From assembly GCF_022234545.1 (NCBI RefSeq), contig NZ_JAIEUI010000013.1:1-64000 (forward strand): DNA of 64,000 nucleotides. Reading direction: 5' to 3'. A program made the translations under genes and the position numbers. The notes under the pieces were generated by a model, which worked only from the letters and a program-made list of their open reading frames with translations, made no database searches and was not told the origin of the DNA. Shown here piece by piece: positions 45,271 to 53,814 of the stretch (the stretch's first letter is position 1; each line of letters begins with the position of its first letter). The stretch is from Paenibacillus piscarius. Its GTDB lineage: Bacteria; Bacillota; Bacilli; Paenibacillales; Paenibacillaceae.

Positions 45271-46185
45271 ATGCAGACTTGGAAAAGCTACAGGGTGTAT
45301 TACCAGTTCCAGCCGGGGTATGACGAACTGATTCTGCTGCTGGCAAAGCAGCTGGAGAGTCTCGCGGCCCGGGGAAGAATCTCGAAGTGGTTCTTCCTGA
45401 GGTATTGGGAAGACGGCCCGCATATCCGGGTGCGGTATCTGATGGATGGAGAGCTTGGGGAAGAAGAGTTGTTTGATCAGGTGAGAGCATATATCCGGCG
45501 TCATCCCTCGATCCGCAGGCTGAGCAAGGAGGAATATTTCCGGAACCACAAGTTCGACGGGGAGCCGCTTGAGCTGAAGAGTCAGGACTGGTACGAGGAA
45601 GGCGAGATTATCAGCAAGCCATATGAACCGGAATTTGAGCGCTATGGCGGTAAGGCGCTAATGCCGCTGACGGAATCCCTGTTCATGGAGTCCAGCAGGC
45701 TGGTCGCCGGCATCCTGGAGCTGACGGCCGGCAGTGCCTTCACCCGGCGCCTGCTTGCGGGAATGCGGGTGCTGGAAGTGCTTGCAGAGAGTGTGTTTAC
45801 ACGAATTCCCCGTCTGGGGGAGGTCCGTTCCTTCTACCGCAAAAGTGCGGAGAGCTGGCAGCGGCTGTATCAGCTGGGCGATATGGAGCTTACAACCAAG
45901 CTGGTCCGCTGGTGTACAGCGCACCCGGACTGGCGGGAACCGGTGGATCGTCTGCTGCTCAGCAACGGGAATTACGGGCACCTGAGGAACACTCTGCTGG
46001 ACGGCTATGCCGCAGTTGCAGCAGCGGAGCAGGATGAACAGCGGGTGAGATCCATCCTGTATTCGCACCTGCATATGCTGAACAACCGGTGCGGAATCAG
46101 TCCTGAATATGAATATGCGCTGTACCGCACGCTCTGGAGTCTCACAATCAATCAGGAGGTGGGTTCAAATGTTACCGTCCCATAA
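45271..46185 (+). CDS. Split LanB C-domain protein B (thiopeptide-type, elimination candidate)
   Basis: 304 residues from ATG 45271 (AAGGGGGGG upstream). It opens WKSYRVYYQFQPGYDELILLLAKQL, then WFFLRYWEDGPHIRVRY (~40-56) and YEPEFERYGG (~117-126), near-consensus for the SpaB C-terminal domain that eliminates glutamate from glutamylated Ser/Thr to give dehydroalanine. Stand-alone copies are the hallmark 'thiopeptide-type bacteriocin biosynthesis' proteins. Its good match to elimination domains makes it the better eliminase candidate of the two. Overlaps the SagB gene by 17 nt. Confidence 0.87.
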   Translation: MQTWKSYRVYYQFQPGYDELILLLAKQLESLAARGRISKWFFLRYWEDGPHIRVRYLMDGELGEEELFDQVRAYIRRHPSIRRLSKEEYFRNHKFDGEPLELKSQDWYEEGEIISKPYEPEFERYGGKALMPLTESLFMESSRLVAGILELTAGSAFTRRLLAGMRVLEVLAESVFTRIPRLGEVRSFYRKSAESWQRLYQLGDMELTTKLVRWCTAHPDWREPVDRLLLSNGNYGHLRNTLLDGYAAVAAAEQDEQRVRSILYSHLHMLNNRCGISPEYEYALYRTLWSLTINQEVGSNVTVP

Positions 46186-46996
46186 TCAAATATCCGAGTT
46201 CTATGATTATGATCTGCTGTTCGAGGAAATAGCGGGGGAGGAGCCGCGCTCCGTGGCCTGGCGATTCAACCAGCGGCCGCTCGACAACTACGAATTCCCC
46301 GGCAATGAAATCCCGCTGGAGGATTACCTGGACAAGGTCAGCCTGGAGCGCGGCCCGTCGCTGCCGGAGAAGTATGAGGTGCGGCTCGACCAGCTGCTGC
46401 TGAAGCGCAGATCCACACTGCTGGGCCAGATGGGGGCGTCCTGGTCGCTGGATGAGCTGGCCGCGATGCTGTGCTGGTCCGCCGGACCGCGCGATGAGGA
46501 CCGGCATATGGGCAGCCATCATGCAGGCAAGCAGATCTCCATGCGGACCTATCCTTCGGGCGGGGCCATGTATTCGATTAAGCTATATATGTATATCCGC
46601 GGAGTGGAAGGACTTGAGGACGGCGTGTATTATTATGCGCCGCTGCACAAAGAGCTGTACCGCTTCCGCAGCGCATTGCCGCCGGAAGAGCTGGAGCGTC
46701 TGTTCCCTATGACCCTGTATAAGACGGATGCGAGAAGTCTGGCGCTGGAGGGCGCATCTGTTCTGCTGTTCTTCATGGCGGATTTACGGTACAGCTTCAA
46801 GAAATACGGCCGCCTGGCCTATAAGCTTGCCTTGCTTGAAGCCGGCCATATCGCCCAGAATGTCCAGCTGGTCAGCACCGCAATGGACAAGAACACCCTG
46901 CCGATCTGCGGCTATTTTGCGGACAAGGTAGAGGAACTTCTGCTGTTAAGAGAGCACAAATACCAGCACTGTGTATATGGCATCGTGCTGGGCTAG
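46169..46996 (+). CDS. SagB-type azoline dehydrogenase (nitroreductase fold)
   Basis: 275 residues from ATG 46169 (CAGGAGGTGGG upstream). Signatures: RTYPSGGAMYSIKLYMYI (~124-141), VYYYAPLHKELYRF, then KYGRLAYKLALLEAGHIAQNVQLV, all of the SagB/McbC FMN-dependent family that oxidises thiazolines/oxazolines to aromatic thiazoles/oxazoles. It is the only clear dehydrogenase in the cluster, so both YcaO products probably pass through it. Confidence 0.93.
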   Translation: MLPSHNQISEFYDYDLLFEEIAGEEPRSVAWRFNQRPLDNYEFPGNEIPLEDYLDKVSLERGPSLPEKYEVRLDQLLLKRRSTLLGQMGASWSLDELAAMLCWSAGPRDEDRHMGSHHAGKQISMRTYPSGGAMYSIKLYMYIRGVEGLEDGVYYYAPLHKELYRFRSALPPEELERLFPMTLYKTDARSLALEGASVLLFFMADLRYSFKKYGRLAYKLALLEAGHIAQNVQLVSTAMDKNTLPICGYFADKVEELLLLREHKYQHCVYGIVLG

Positions 46997-47014
46997 ACGA
47001 AGGAGGAGAAGAAC

Positions 47015-47797
47015 ATGTTGAATGCTTTTTTTGAGCTGCAGGCGGAAGGAGAATCTCTTCAGGTCATGAATTGCTACCGCCGGACCCGTCCGCTGTACAC
47101 GATCCCCCACCGTGATCCGGTGCGGCTGAAGCAGGTGCTTGAAGACTGCCGGCTCTCTGCCGATTCCAGAGGCGCAGGCCGGCTCTATGAGAATGGCATC
47201 CTGGTGGACCCTGTTCATCTGGCCGTGCTGGAGCGCTTCAAGGAGATGTTCGCCGATGTAGAGGCTGATGTTGACCCGTATGCCTTATCCCTCGTGCTGA
47301 CCAGAGAGTATCTGCGGTCTGAGATCCGTATCATCCGTTATGCCTCAGCCGAGGTTTCCTTTGCTTATCCCGCGGTACCCCTAATTAAGGAAGAGAATGC
47401 CCCGCAGCATCATCTTGTAATGTACAGTGATCCCTCGCAGCTGCGGAGACTGCGTGAGGAGGTTGACTTGAAACGCAGGGACACTATATTTCTCTGCCGG
47501 GTGGCGGAGGGTGAGATTACGGAGATCGGTCCGGTATATGCGCTGCATCCGTCCTTTTGCTTCGACTGCCTTATCGGCAGGCTTGAGACCTACCATATCC
47601 GCTGGACAGGCCCGCTGACAAGCGAACGCTCAGCTGTGCTGGAGGAGGAGTTTCTGCGGGCGCTGGTTGATTATTACAGCTCCTACATCACGCTTCTCTC
47701 CAATGTGCATGAACGTAAAATTATTTTGGACGGCCATACCTTGCAGTACACCAGTCTGATTTCTCCGCGTTCCGCACATTGCCAATGTCAGAAATAG
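47015..47797 (+). CDS. Azole-peptide cluster partner with CxxC/CxC ends (E1-like remnant)
   Basis: 260 residues, start ATG 47015 after AAGGAGGAG. Near the centre-right it has GPVYALHPSFCFDCLIGRLE (C182, C185), which parallels GPxxxPxxxxCxxC in the N-domains of both YcaO proteins and in ThiF/E1-like leader-binding partners. It ends HCQCQK (C256, C258), so a tetrathiolate zinc site is plausible. Likely the leader-recognition or cyclodehydratase-activating partner. No adenylation motif is visible. Last gene before the comQXPA cassette. Confidence 0.72.
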   Translation: MLNAFFELQAEGESLQVMNCYRRTRPLYTIPHRDPVRLKQVLEDCRLSADSRGAGRLYENGILVDPVHLAVLERFKEMFADVEADVDPYALSLVLTREYLRSEIRIIRYASAEVSFAYPAVPLIKEENAPQHHLVMYSDPSQLRRLREEVDLKRRDTIFLCRVAEGEITEIGPVYALHPSFCFDCLIGRLETYHIRWTGPLTSERSAVLEEEFLRALVDYYSSYITLLSNVHERKIILDGHTLQYTSLISPRSAHCQCQK

Positions 47798-47906
47798 AGA
47801 ATGAGAGGATTTCTTTTACAGGAAAACAATGGAATTCGCGCGCTGTATCTATTAAAATGAACCATGAGAAGCGTAGGATGATAGATGCTGATGCGGGGGA
47901 CGGCTT

Positions 47907-48824
47907 ATGGAGTATTTTATGGGAAATGTGATGTCTGAATTTCAGGCGCAGATCGACCGGTATTTTCGGGTGAAGACGCTGCACGAAGCGGCCCAGGCGG
48001 CCATTCATATGAAGTGCTCAGAATCATTGCTGTTCGGCAAAATGACCTTACTGCACTACCGGATGTTCGGCGGGGAGGATGCGGGGATTTATAAAGCGGC
48101 TGCCGCCGTAGAGATGATGATTCTTGCGCTTGATATTATCGATGATATTCAGGATGAGGATCACGCGGATATGCCGTGGTGCCGGATGCCCAAGGAGCTT
48201 GCCCTTAATCTGGCCCTCGGCTTTCTTAGCCTCTCCCAGGAGGCTCTGCTCCGCAGCGGTTGGCCTGCCGAACAGGCCCGGAGCATTGCGGCATTATTCA
48301 ACGATCAGCTTCTGGCAGCCATTAACGGACAAACGCTTGATCTGCTGAATGAAATTGAGACGGAAGAGGATTACCTCATCATGGTGCGGCAGAAATCGGC
48401 GGCGCTCCTGGTGTGTGCCTGCATGACCGGAGTGATTCTCGCTACTGGTGATACAGATCAGCGCGTAGCCGAATATGCCGAGGAGATCGGGATTGCTGCC
48501 CAGATCAAGAATGACTACCGGGATCTGCTGAACTGGGATGGCAAAAATGACTTCATCCGCCGCAAGCGGACCCTGCCTCTGCTGTTCCTGCTGGCGGAGA
48601 TCGGGGAGAACGACCGGTGGATTGCAGAATACTTCGCGGGCAGACTGGAGCCGGAGGATGTGCTGCACCGGTTCACCGAATTCGGCGAGGCTGTGCAGCG
48701 CACGGGCACCCGGCTGTACACCTCGGTGCGGATGCGTTCGCATTATTACCGGTTCCTGGATGTTATCAATCAGATGGAGCTGGACTCCAAATGGCGGGAC
48801 CTCATTATTGAGGCCGCAATGTAG
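47907..48824 (+). CDS. comQ: ComQ-type isoprenyl transferase
   Basis: 305 residues of the polyprenyl synthase fold. First Asp-rich motif in LDIIDDIQDEDHADMPW (~residues 74-85), second region in AAQIKNDYRDLLNWDGKND (~193-211), the arrangement of ComQ proteins, which prenylate and process the ComX pheromone. Immediate neighbours comX, comP and comA confirm the role. Unlike B. subtilis, where comQ and comX nearly overlap, 145 bp separate it from comX. The ribosome site before ATG 47907 is weak. Confidence 0.92.
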   Translation: MEYFMGNVMSEFQAQIDRYFRVKTLHEAAQAAIHMKCSESLLFGKMTLLHYRMFGGEDAGIYKAAAAVEMMILALDIIDDIQDEDHADMPWCRMPKELALNLALGFLSLSQEALLRSGWPAEQARSIAALFNDQLLAAINGQTLDLLNEIETEEDYLIMVRQKSAALLVCACMTGVILATGDTDQRVAEYAEEIGIAAQIKNDYRDLLNWDGKNDFIRRKRTLPLLFLLAEIGENDRWIAEYFAGRLEPEDVLHRFTEFGEAVQRTGTRLYTSVRMRSHYYRFLDVINQMELDSKWRDLIIEAAM

Positions 48825-48835
48825 CGGATGGAGCC

Positions 48836-48853
48836 CCGCAATACCGGTTGCGG
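48836..48853. promoter_or_regulatory. CCGCAA-N6-TTGCGG palindrome between comQ and comX
   Basis: CCGCAA (48836-48841) and TTGCGG (48848-48853) are exact ComA-type half-sites, but inverted in order relative to the B. subtilis TTGCGG-N4-CCGCAA box. Located 12 bp after the comQ stop and ~117 bp before comX. No T-tract follows, so it is not an obvious terminator. A possible ComA autoregulation site. Confidence 0.4.
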
Positions 48854-48969
48854 AGTACCGTAACAGATTGGCGGGAATTACGGGGCATAATGTCGTTTTG
48901 CTCATGGTGATAACCTGATATATTGGTTGCAGGAAGAAGAAGTGAGCCAATAACGAGGGGGAGCTAATC

Positions 48970-49149
48970 ATGTTACAGGAAATTATTCGCAAGTTGGTAC
49001 AAGAGCCGGGGGCCCTGATGCAGCTGCAGAGCGGACAGCTCCGGTTTGCCGGAATGTCAGCCGTGGAAGAGCGGGCGCTGCTGGATGTTATGAACAGCCG
49101 CGATAAAGACAATGACCAGACTCTTCTGAAAGAGATGTACTGGTGTTAA
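48970..49149 (+). CDS. comX: ComX pheromone precursor
   Basis: 59 residues, start ATG 48970 behind GAGGGGGA. Starts MLQEIIRKLVQEPGALMQLQSGQ, the helical ComX leader plan (hydrophobic helix, a Pro near residue 13, then short acidic segments), and ends LLKEMYWC. ComX pheromones need a Trp near the C-terminus that ComQ prenylates; here the only Trp is the penultimate residue, followed by a terminal Cys, which is unusual. Position between comQ and comP is diagnostic. Confidence 0.88.
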   Translation: MLQEIIRKLVQEPGALMQLQSGQLRFAGMSAVEERALLDVMNSRDKDNDQTLLKEMYWC

Positions 49150-49182
49150 TGGTCTACATTACATTCCTGGAGGCTTGTCTCA

Positions 49183-51564
49183 TTGCTTAAATTATCTGGT
49201 CATCATTCCAAAATTATCGCGGGCTTGTTCCTGTTTATCCTACTGACCGGCTATTTGACCTATGTAATTCTGTCCCGCCCTGTGATCGGCATTGATGTGA
49301 AAACATCGCCGCAAGGCACGGTAACAGTAACCAGCGTCGCACCGGGAAGCTGGAGCGAGCATAAGATTCACCCTGGGGATAGAGTGCTTCAGGCCGATGG
49401 GGCAGATCCGCTGCTTCTGGAGACGGTCCGCAAATATAACAGTATCGAGAATGTAGATTCGCTTGTCATACAGCATACGGGGGCGGACGGGAACCCGGTG
49501 ACTTCCAGCTTGGAGGTTGAACCGGGCTTGTCTGCGCATGAGCTGATCTTCCGCCTGGTGATCCCCGGCATTTCATTGCTGCTGCTCTTCGGGTTCTCGT
49601 TATACATCTACCGCAAAAAGCGGAATGACCGGGCTGCGCTGCAGCTCATTCTGTTTTTCCTCAGTATCGGGTTGAGCTACTTCAGTTCAACGCCTTCAGG
49701 GATGGCGGATAAGGTGGGGAGAGTGTGCCTGGGGACCAGCTTCGCGGTTGTTCCCGTTTTTTTCGTGCACTTTATGCAGGTCTATCTTCAGAAGTTCAAG
49801 GAGCCGTTCCTGTCCAGAACTGTCCTGAAAGTGATGTATGCCTGTGCAGCTCTGGTGAGTGTGCTGATGGTTCTGGATGTGGCGCTGACCCGGCCGGTCC
49901 ATCCGCTGGAGACCCAGACCCTGCTGATCTTTTTTGTTGCCGCCAATTTCCTGATTGTCTATAAGCTGATCTCCGGCTTCCGTAAGCACCGGACAGGTGA
50001 GCTGCATACCTTGTTCAAGTTCGCCTTGACGGCGCATACCGTAGCCTTTTCACCGTTCCTGCTGTTTGACGCTCTGCCGGGGCTGTTTGGCGTGACGTTT
50101 ATTTCCGCTGAAGTAACCGCGATTTTTGTCTATGCGATTCCTGTTGTCTACTTCTATCTTTTTGTGACCCAAAGACTGTTTGATATTGATTTCCTGCTGA
50201 ACCGGCTATTCTATTACACGGCGCTTTCACTGCTTCCCGCTCTGCTGATCCTTGGGGTCATGGGGCTGCTGATTCACCGGAATTCGTATGGATGGATTGT
50301 CTGGGTGCAGATTTTTCTGGCCATCTACCTGATGATTACGCTGTTCCTGTTCTTCAAGGAACTGATGGATTACCGGCTGCGCCCTTATTTCATGAAGGAT
50401 CTGCAGGATTTCCAGGGGAGCATTGACCGTTTCTCCAAACGGATCTCGAAGGTGATGAAGCGCTCGGATCTGGAGCAGATTCTGGAGCGGGAGACCCAGC
50501 TGGTGCTGCCGGTCCGCACAGTTTCTTTTCTGGAGATTACGCGCGGGGATGAACAGGGCCATGTCAGAGTGACCAGTGACGGGAGAGCCGATCCCCGGAT
50601 TGTGCAGGACCTGGAGCAGGCGGCAAACGGTCTTGCTGTTGGTGAAATCACCCGGATGCACCGGGGGATCTGCCTGGTGATTGGTAATTATGGCCCTGCC
50701 CGGCATATTCTCTGGATCGATGACAAAACCAATTATACGAGCTTCAACTATGCCGAGAAAAACTGGCTCAAAACCATAGCGCATTACAGCAGTATTATCT
50801 ATGAGAATCTCTATCTCGTAGCAGGACTGATCGAGAATCTGGAAGGAGAAATCAAGAACCGCAATGCGCTGGCTCCGCCGTGGGTGCTGCGTCTGATCTT
50901 CACCCTGTCGGAGAACGAACGCCGCCGGCTGGCCTCCGATCTGCATGATGCCGCGCTTCAGGATCAGTTGATCTGGTACCGCAAGCTGGAGTCACTGATG
51001 CTGGACTATCCGATGGAGCGGGGCCTTCTCGTTCAGCTAGACCAGATCAAGGAGGGGCTGCTTGATGTAATTCATCAGATCCGGCAGACCTGCAATGAGC
51101 TTCGGCCTCCCCTATTGATGGAGATGGGTATTGTGGAAGCCTTGAAGCAGTTAATTCAGCAGGAGCAGATACGCTCGGATTACACGGTGGAGCTTCATGC
51201 AGAGCCTGACACAATAGACATGAATGATGTCCAGATCCTGGGAGTGTACCGCATTGTCCAGGAGCTGCTCAGAAATGCAGACAAACATGCCAAGGCTTCA
51301 CATATCATACTGTCTCTAGAATCCCATGGCGGGAGATTGTACTTCTATTATAAGGATAACGGGAGAGGGCTGAACCTTAAGGAGCTCAAGGATTCTTTCG
51401 GGCATATGGGCATTTCCGGCATTCAGGAGCGTGTACGGAGCCTGGACGGCGAGATCAAATTTGCATCTGCACCGGATCAGGGATTTGAAGTACGGCTTGT
51501 TCTTCCGCTGGCAGCGGGCATTGAAGAAGGAGGTTATGGTGATGGTTCGTATATTACTGGTTGA
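49183..51564 (+). CDS. comP: ComP sensor histidine kinase
   Basis: 793 residues from TTG 49183 (GGAGG 9 nt upstream). TM1 at ~8-28, then an extracellular PDZ-like domain (TSVAPGSWSEHKIHPGDRVLQADG, ~45-70), about seven more membrane spans to ~400, a dimerisation/phosphoacceptor helix with SDLHDAALQDQ (H588) of the HisKA_3 class, and an HATPase with ELLRNADKHAKAS and KDNGRGLNL. This is the ComP layout, including its PDZ region. It detects the modified ComX peptide and phosphorylates ComA, whose gene overlaps the end by 23 nt. Confidence 0.94.
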   Translation: MLKLSGHHSKIIAGLFLFILLTGYLTYVILSRPVIGIDVKTSPQGTVTVTSVAPGSWSEHKIHPGDRVLQADGADPLLLETVRKYNSIENVDSLVIQHTGADGNPVTSSLEVEPGLSAHELIFRLVIPGISLLLLFGFSLYIYRKKRNDRAALQLILFFLSIGLSYFSSTPSGMADKVGRVCLGTSFAVVPVFFVHFMQVYLQKFKEPFLSRTVLKVMYACAALVSVLMVLDVALTRPVHPLETQTLLIFFVAANFLIVYKLISGFRKHRTGELHTLFKFALTAHTVAFSPFLLFDALPGLFGVTFISAEVTAIFVYAIPVVYFYLFVTQRLFDIDFLLNRLFYYTALSLLPALLILGVMGLLIHRNSYGWIVWVQIFLAIYLMITLFLFFKELMDYRLRPYFMKDLQDFQGSIDRFSKRISKVMKRSDLEQILERETQLVLPVRTVSFLEITRGDEQGHVRVTSDGRADPRIVQDLEQAANGLAVGEITRMHRGICLVIGNYGPARHILWIDDKTNYTSFNYAEKNWLKTIAHYSSIIYENLYLVAGLIENLEGEIKNRNALAPPWVLRLIFTLSENERRRLASDLHDAALQDQLIWYRKLESLMLDYPMERGLLVQLDQIKEGLLDVIHQIRQTCNELRPPLLMEMGIVEALKQLIQQEQIRSDYTVELHAEPDTIDMNDVQILGVYRIVQELLRNADKHAKASHIILSLESHGGRLYFYYKDNGRGLNLKELKDSFGHMGISGIQERVRSLDGEIKFASAPDQGFEVRLVLPLAAGIEEGGYGDGSYITG

Positions 51565-52201
51565 TGATCATCCATCGGTCTGTGAAGGGACCAAAAATAT
51601 GATCGAGCAGGACCCCGAAATGGATGTAACGGTGTCGTACAGTTCACCGGAGGCGCTGGAAATGGCCAAATCAGGCGAATACGACCTGATGCTGTTTGAT
51701 CTGAATATCCCTGTGCTGAGCGGACTTGAGCTGACCAAGAGACTGATCGCGATCAACCCGGAATTTCGGATTCTGATCTATACGGGCTACGAGATCAGCT
51801 CGAACTTCAACATCCTGGTGGAAGCCGGGGTCTCAGGCATAGTCAGCAAAACAGCGAGCAGAGAACAATTGCTTACCGCCATCCGCTGTGCGCTCCGGGG
51901 AGAATCCGTCATTCCAGTCAGCCTGCTCAGGCAGCTGCGCCGCAGTGACCTGCGGGTGGCTGCCTCCCGTGACGAGCAGCAGATGGAAGACATCTCGATT
52001 AACGAGCGGGAGCAGGAGATTCTGCAGGAGGTGGCGGAGGGGCGCAGCAATAAGGACATTGCCAGCAAGCTGCTGATGAGCCAGCGTACCGTAGAATATA
52101 ATCTGACACGGGTATTCGAGAAGCTTGGCGTCCATTCCCGTTCCGAGGCTACAGTGAAGGCCAAGCAGCTCGGGCTGATCGGTGACAGGGATTTCTTATA
52201 G
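51542..52201 (+). CDS. comA: ComA response regulator
   Basis: 219 residues. ATG 51542 is chosen because AAGGAGG sits 8 nt upstream; longer frames run back inside comP. Receiver domain: acidic pair D8/D9 (ILLVDDHPS), phospho-Asp D53 (MLFDLNIPVLSG), conserved Lys in GIVSKTAS. C-terminal LuxR/NarL helix-turn-helix: INEREQEILQEVAEGRSNKDIA and SQRTVEYNLTRVFEKLGVHSRSEA. Expected targets include the thiopeptide precursor promoter; see the CCGCAA elements upstream of it. Confidence 0.93.
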   Translation: MVRILLVDDHPSVCEGTKNMIEQDPEMDVTVSYSSPEALEMAKSGEYDLMLFDLNIPVLSGLELTKRLIAINPEFRILIYTGYEISSNFNILVEAGVSGIVSKTASREQLLTAIRCALRGESVIPVSLLRQLRRSDLRVAASRDEQQMEDISINEREQEILQEVAEGRSNKDIASKLLMSQRTVEYNLTRVFEKLGVHSRSEATVKAKQLGLIGDRDFL

Positions 52202-52206
52202 ACCTA

Positions 52207-52665
52207 TCACCACATCTGCCTATAAATCTTCCAGCTATTCGCCAGATGACCCGCCGTGAACAGACAGGCCGGTACAACGAATAGCCAGGACTGGACCCAT
52301 ACGGCAAGCAGCAGGAAATAGAGGGCTGGAAAGACGGCCATCGGCACCGGAATGCCCAGCCAAGGCTTGAATAACACGGCGAATACACGGCCGTTCCGGT
52401 AATAGCGGCCCCAGCAGCCATAATAAATCAGCAGGCAGAGTGCCATCCCTATGGCGGCCAGCCCTGGCGGCTGAGCAGCAATCAAGCGGCCGAAGACAAT
52501 CGGCAGCGTGAAGCAGGCTGCCTGGCCTGCCCGCTCCAGCAGGGTGAAGACCAGCGGAGGAGAAGTCAGGGATTTGGGGGTATCACGGGGCTGGAAGAAT
52601 ATAAAGATGAGATTCGGCAGTAATACGAGTATCGGGATGATGAATCCGAGCAGATGCAGTCCCAT
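52207..52665 (-). CDS. Small membrane protein of unknown function
   Basis: 152 residues from ATG 52665 (AGGAAGG 12 nt upstream); the longer frame to 52785 overlaps the divergent regulator start and is unlikely. Four to five hydrophobic segments (GFIIPILVLLPNLIFIFF; ACFTLPIVFGRLIA; LAAIGMALCLLIYYG; MAVFPALYFLLLAVWVQSWLFVVPACLF). Family not recognised. Convergent with comA, with only 5 bp between stops. Confidence 0.7.
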   Translation of the reverse strand: MGLHLLGFIIPILVLLPNLIFIFFQPRDTPKSLTSPPLVFTLLERAGQAACFTLPIVFGRLIAAQPPGLAAIGMALCLLIYYGCWGRYYRNGRVFAVLFKPWLGIPVPMAVFPALYFLLLAVWVQSWLFVVPACLFTAGHLANSWKIYRQMW

Positions 52666-52773
52666 GGCAGAAAGCCGCCTTCCTGTGCGTTGAAATTGGC
52701 CGTACCTGACAAATACCTGTCTTAACTTTATAATTGCATTATATATCTTAGAGAGCAGGAGCGGGAGGAAGTC

Positions 52774-53709
52774 ATGCAATTTCAACCTGTATATGAGGAC
52801 GGGGAATTAGTACTGCCGGGTATTGAATTGGATCAGAGCGCCGGTCCCATGATTGGCATTATTACGGACTTGAGGCGCAAGCAGCTGTTAATGGAGCAAT
52901 TCTCCCGGGCCGCCGGCCATTATTTGTCGTGGGCCGGACAGAATGAATATATGCGATTGAATGTAGAGGAGCTGATCGCTTTCCTCATTAGAATGTCCGG
53001 GCGGGGAGAGCGCGCGGCTTCATTAATCGAATATTTTGCGCTGAAAGAGGAACGCAAGACCCGAGTGATGCATCTCAGCTCCTCCAAAAGGGTGTATGTG
53101 ACCCTGCTGCGGGCTTTTTTTGCGCATCAGTCTGCTCTTGTTCTGGAGGAGCCTTATTTCTATCTGGAGGAACAGGAGCGCCGTCAACTGAAGCGAATTC
53201 TGGATGACCTGTCTGTGCAGAAGCATATTCTCATCCTGACCTCGAATCTGGAGGATGCGCTGATCTCCTGTGATACCATCTACCGGCTGAACGGGTCCGG
53301 GCTGCAGCAGCTGGATATCCGGGACTCGGAAGAGGACAGGCAGGAGGCGCAGAAGCCGGATGAGGCCAACATCACCCTGCAGAAGGTCTCGACTAAACGG
53401 CAGGACAAGGTGATTTTATTCGATCCGCCTGAAATTGATTATATCGAGAGTGTGGAGGGCTCCATCCTGGTGCATGTCAGCGGGGAGCATTATGACTGTG
53501 CCCTGACGCTGACCCAGCTCGAAGCCCGGCTGCTGAATTTCGGGTTCTTCCGGTGCCACCGTTCCTACATCGTGAATCTGCAGAAGGTGCGGGAGATTAT
53601 CACCTGGACGAAGAACAGCTACAGCCTGCGGCTGAACACCGGACAGGATGCCGTTGTGCCGTTATCGCGCTCCAAATTGCAGGAGCTCAAGGCGCTGCTG
53701 AAGCTGTAA
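52774..53709 (+). CDS. LytTR-family regulator with degenerate ABC-ATPase N-domain
   Basis: 311 residues. The C-terminal ~105 residues are a LytTR DNA-binding domain (IDYIESVEGSILVHVSG; FFRCHRSYIVNLQKVREII; VVPLSRSKLQELKALL). The N-terminal ~190 residues align in plan with an ABC ATPase but with the key motifs eroded. The Walker A position reads PMIGIITDLRRKQLL with no GxxGxGK. The signature region is LSSSKRVYVTLLRAFF, and Walker B survives as ALVLEEPYFYLE. It probably no longer hydrolyses ATP and may sense or dock to the ABC exporter encoded next. RBS GGAGGAAG precedes the ATG. Confidence 0.85.
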   Translation: MQFQPVYEDGELVLPGIELDQSAGPMIGIITDLRRKQLLMEQFSRAAGHYLSWAGQNEYMRLNVEELIAFLIRMSGRGERAASLIEYFALKEERKTRVMHLSSSKRVYVTLLRAFFAHQSALVLEEPYFYLEEQERRQLKRILDDLSVQKHILILTSNLEDALISCDTIYRLNGSGLQQLDIRDSEEDRQEAQKPDEANITLQKVSTKRQDKVILFDPPEIDYIESVEGSILVHVSGEHYDCALTLTQLEARLLNFGFFRCHRSYIVNLQKVREIITWTKNSYSLRLNTGQDAVVPLSRSKLQELKALLKL

Positions 53710-53814
53710 AAGGTACCGTTCAGGCTGAAATGGGTACATTTCGCCGTCTTTTGGTGGCTGAATGCCTCTAATCTGGATAATGTTAAGCCATCAACAACGT
53801 AAGGAAGTGGTGTG

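Noticed and set aside
51431..51541. Longer N-terminus for ComA
   Set aside because: The extra residues lie inside comP and precede the receiver domain, while AAGGAGG is correctly spaced only for ATG 51542.
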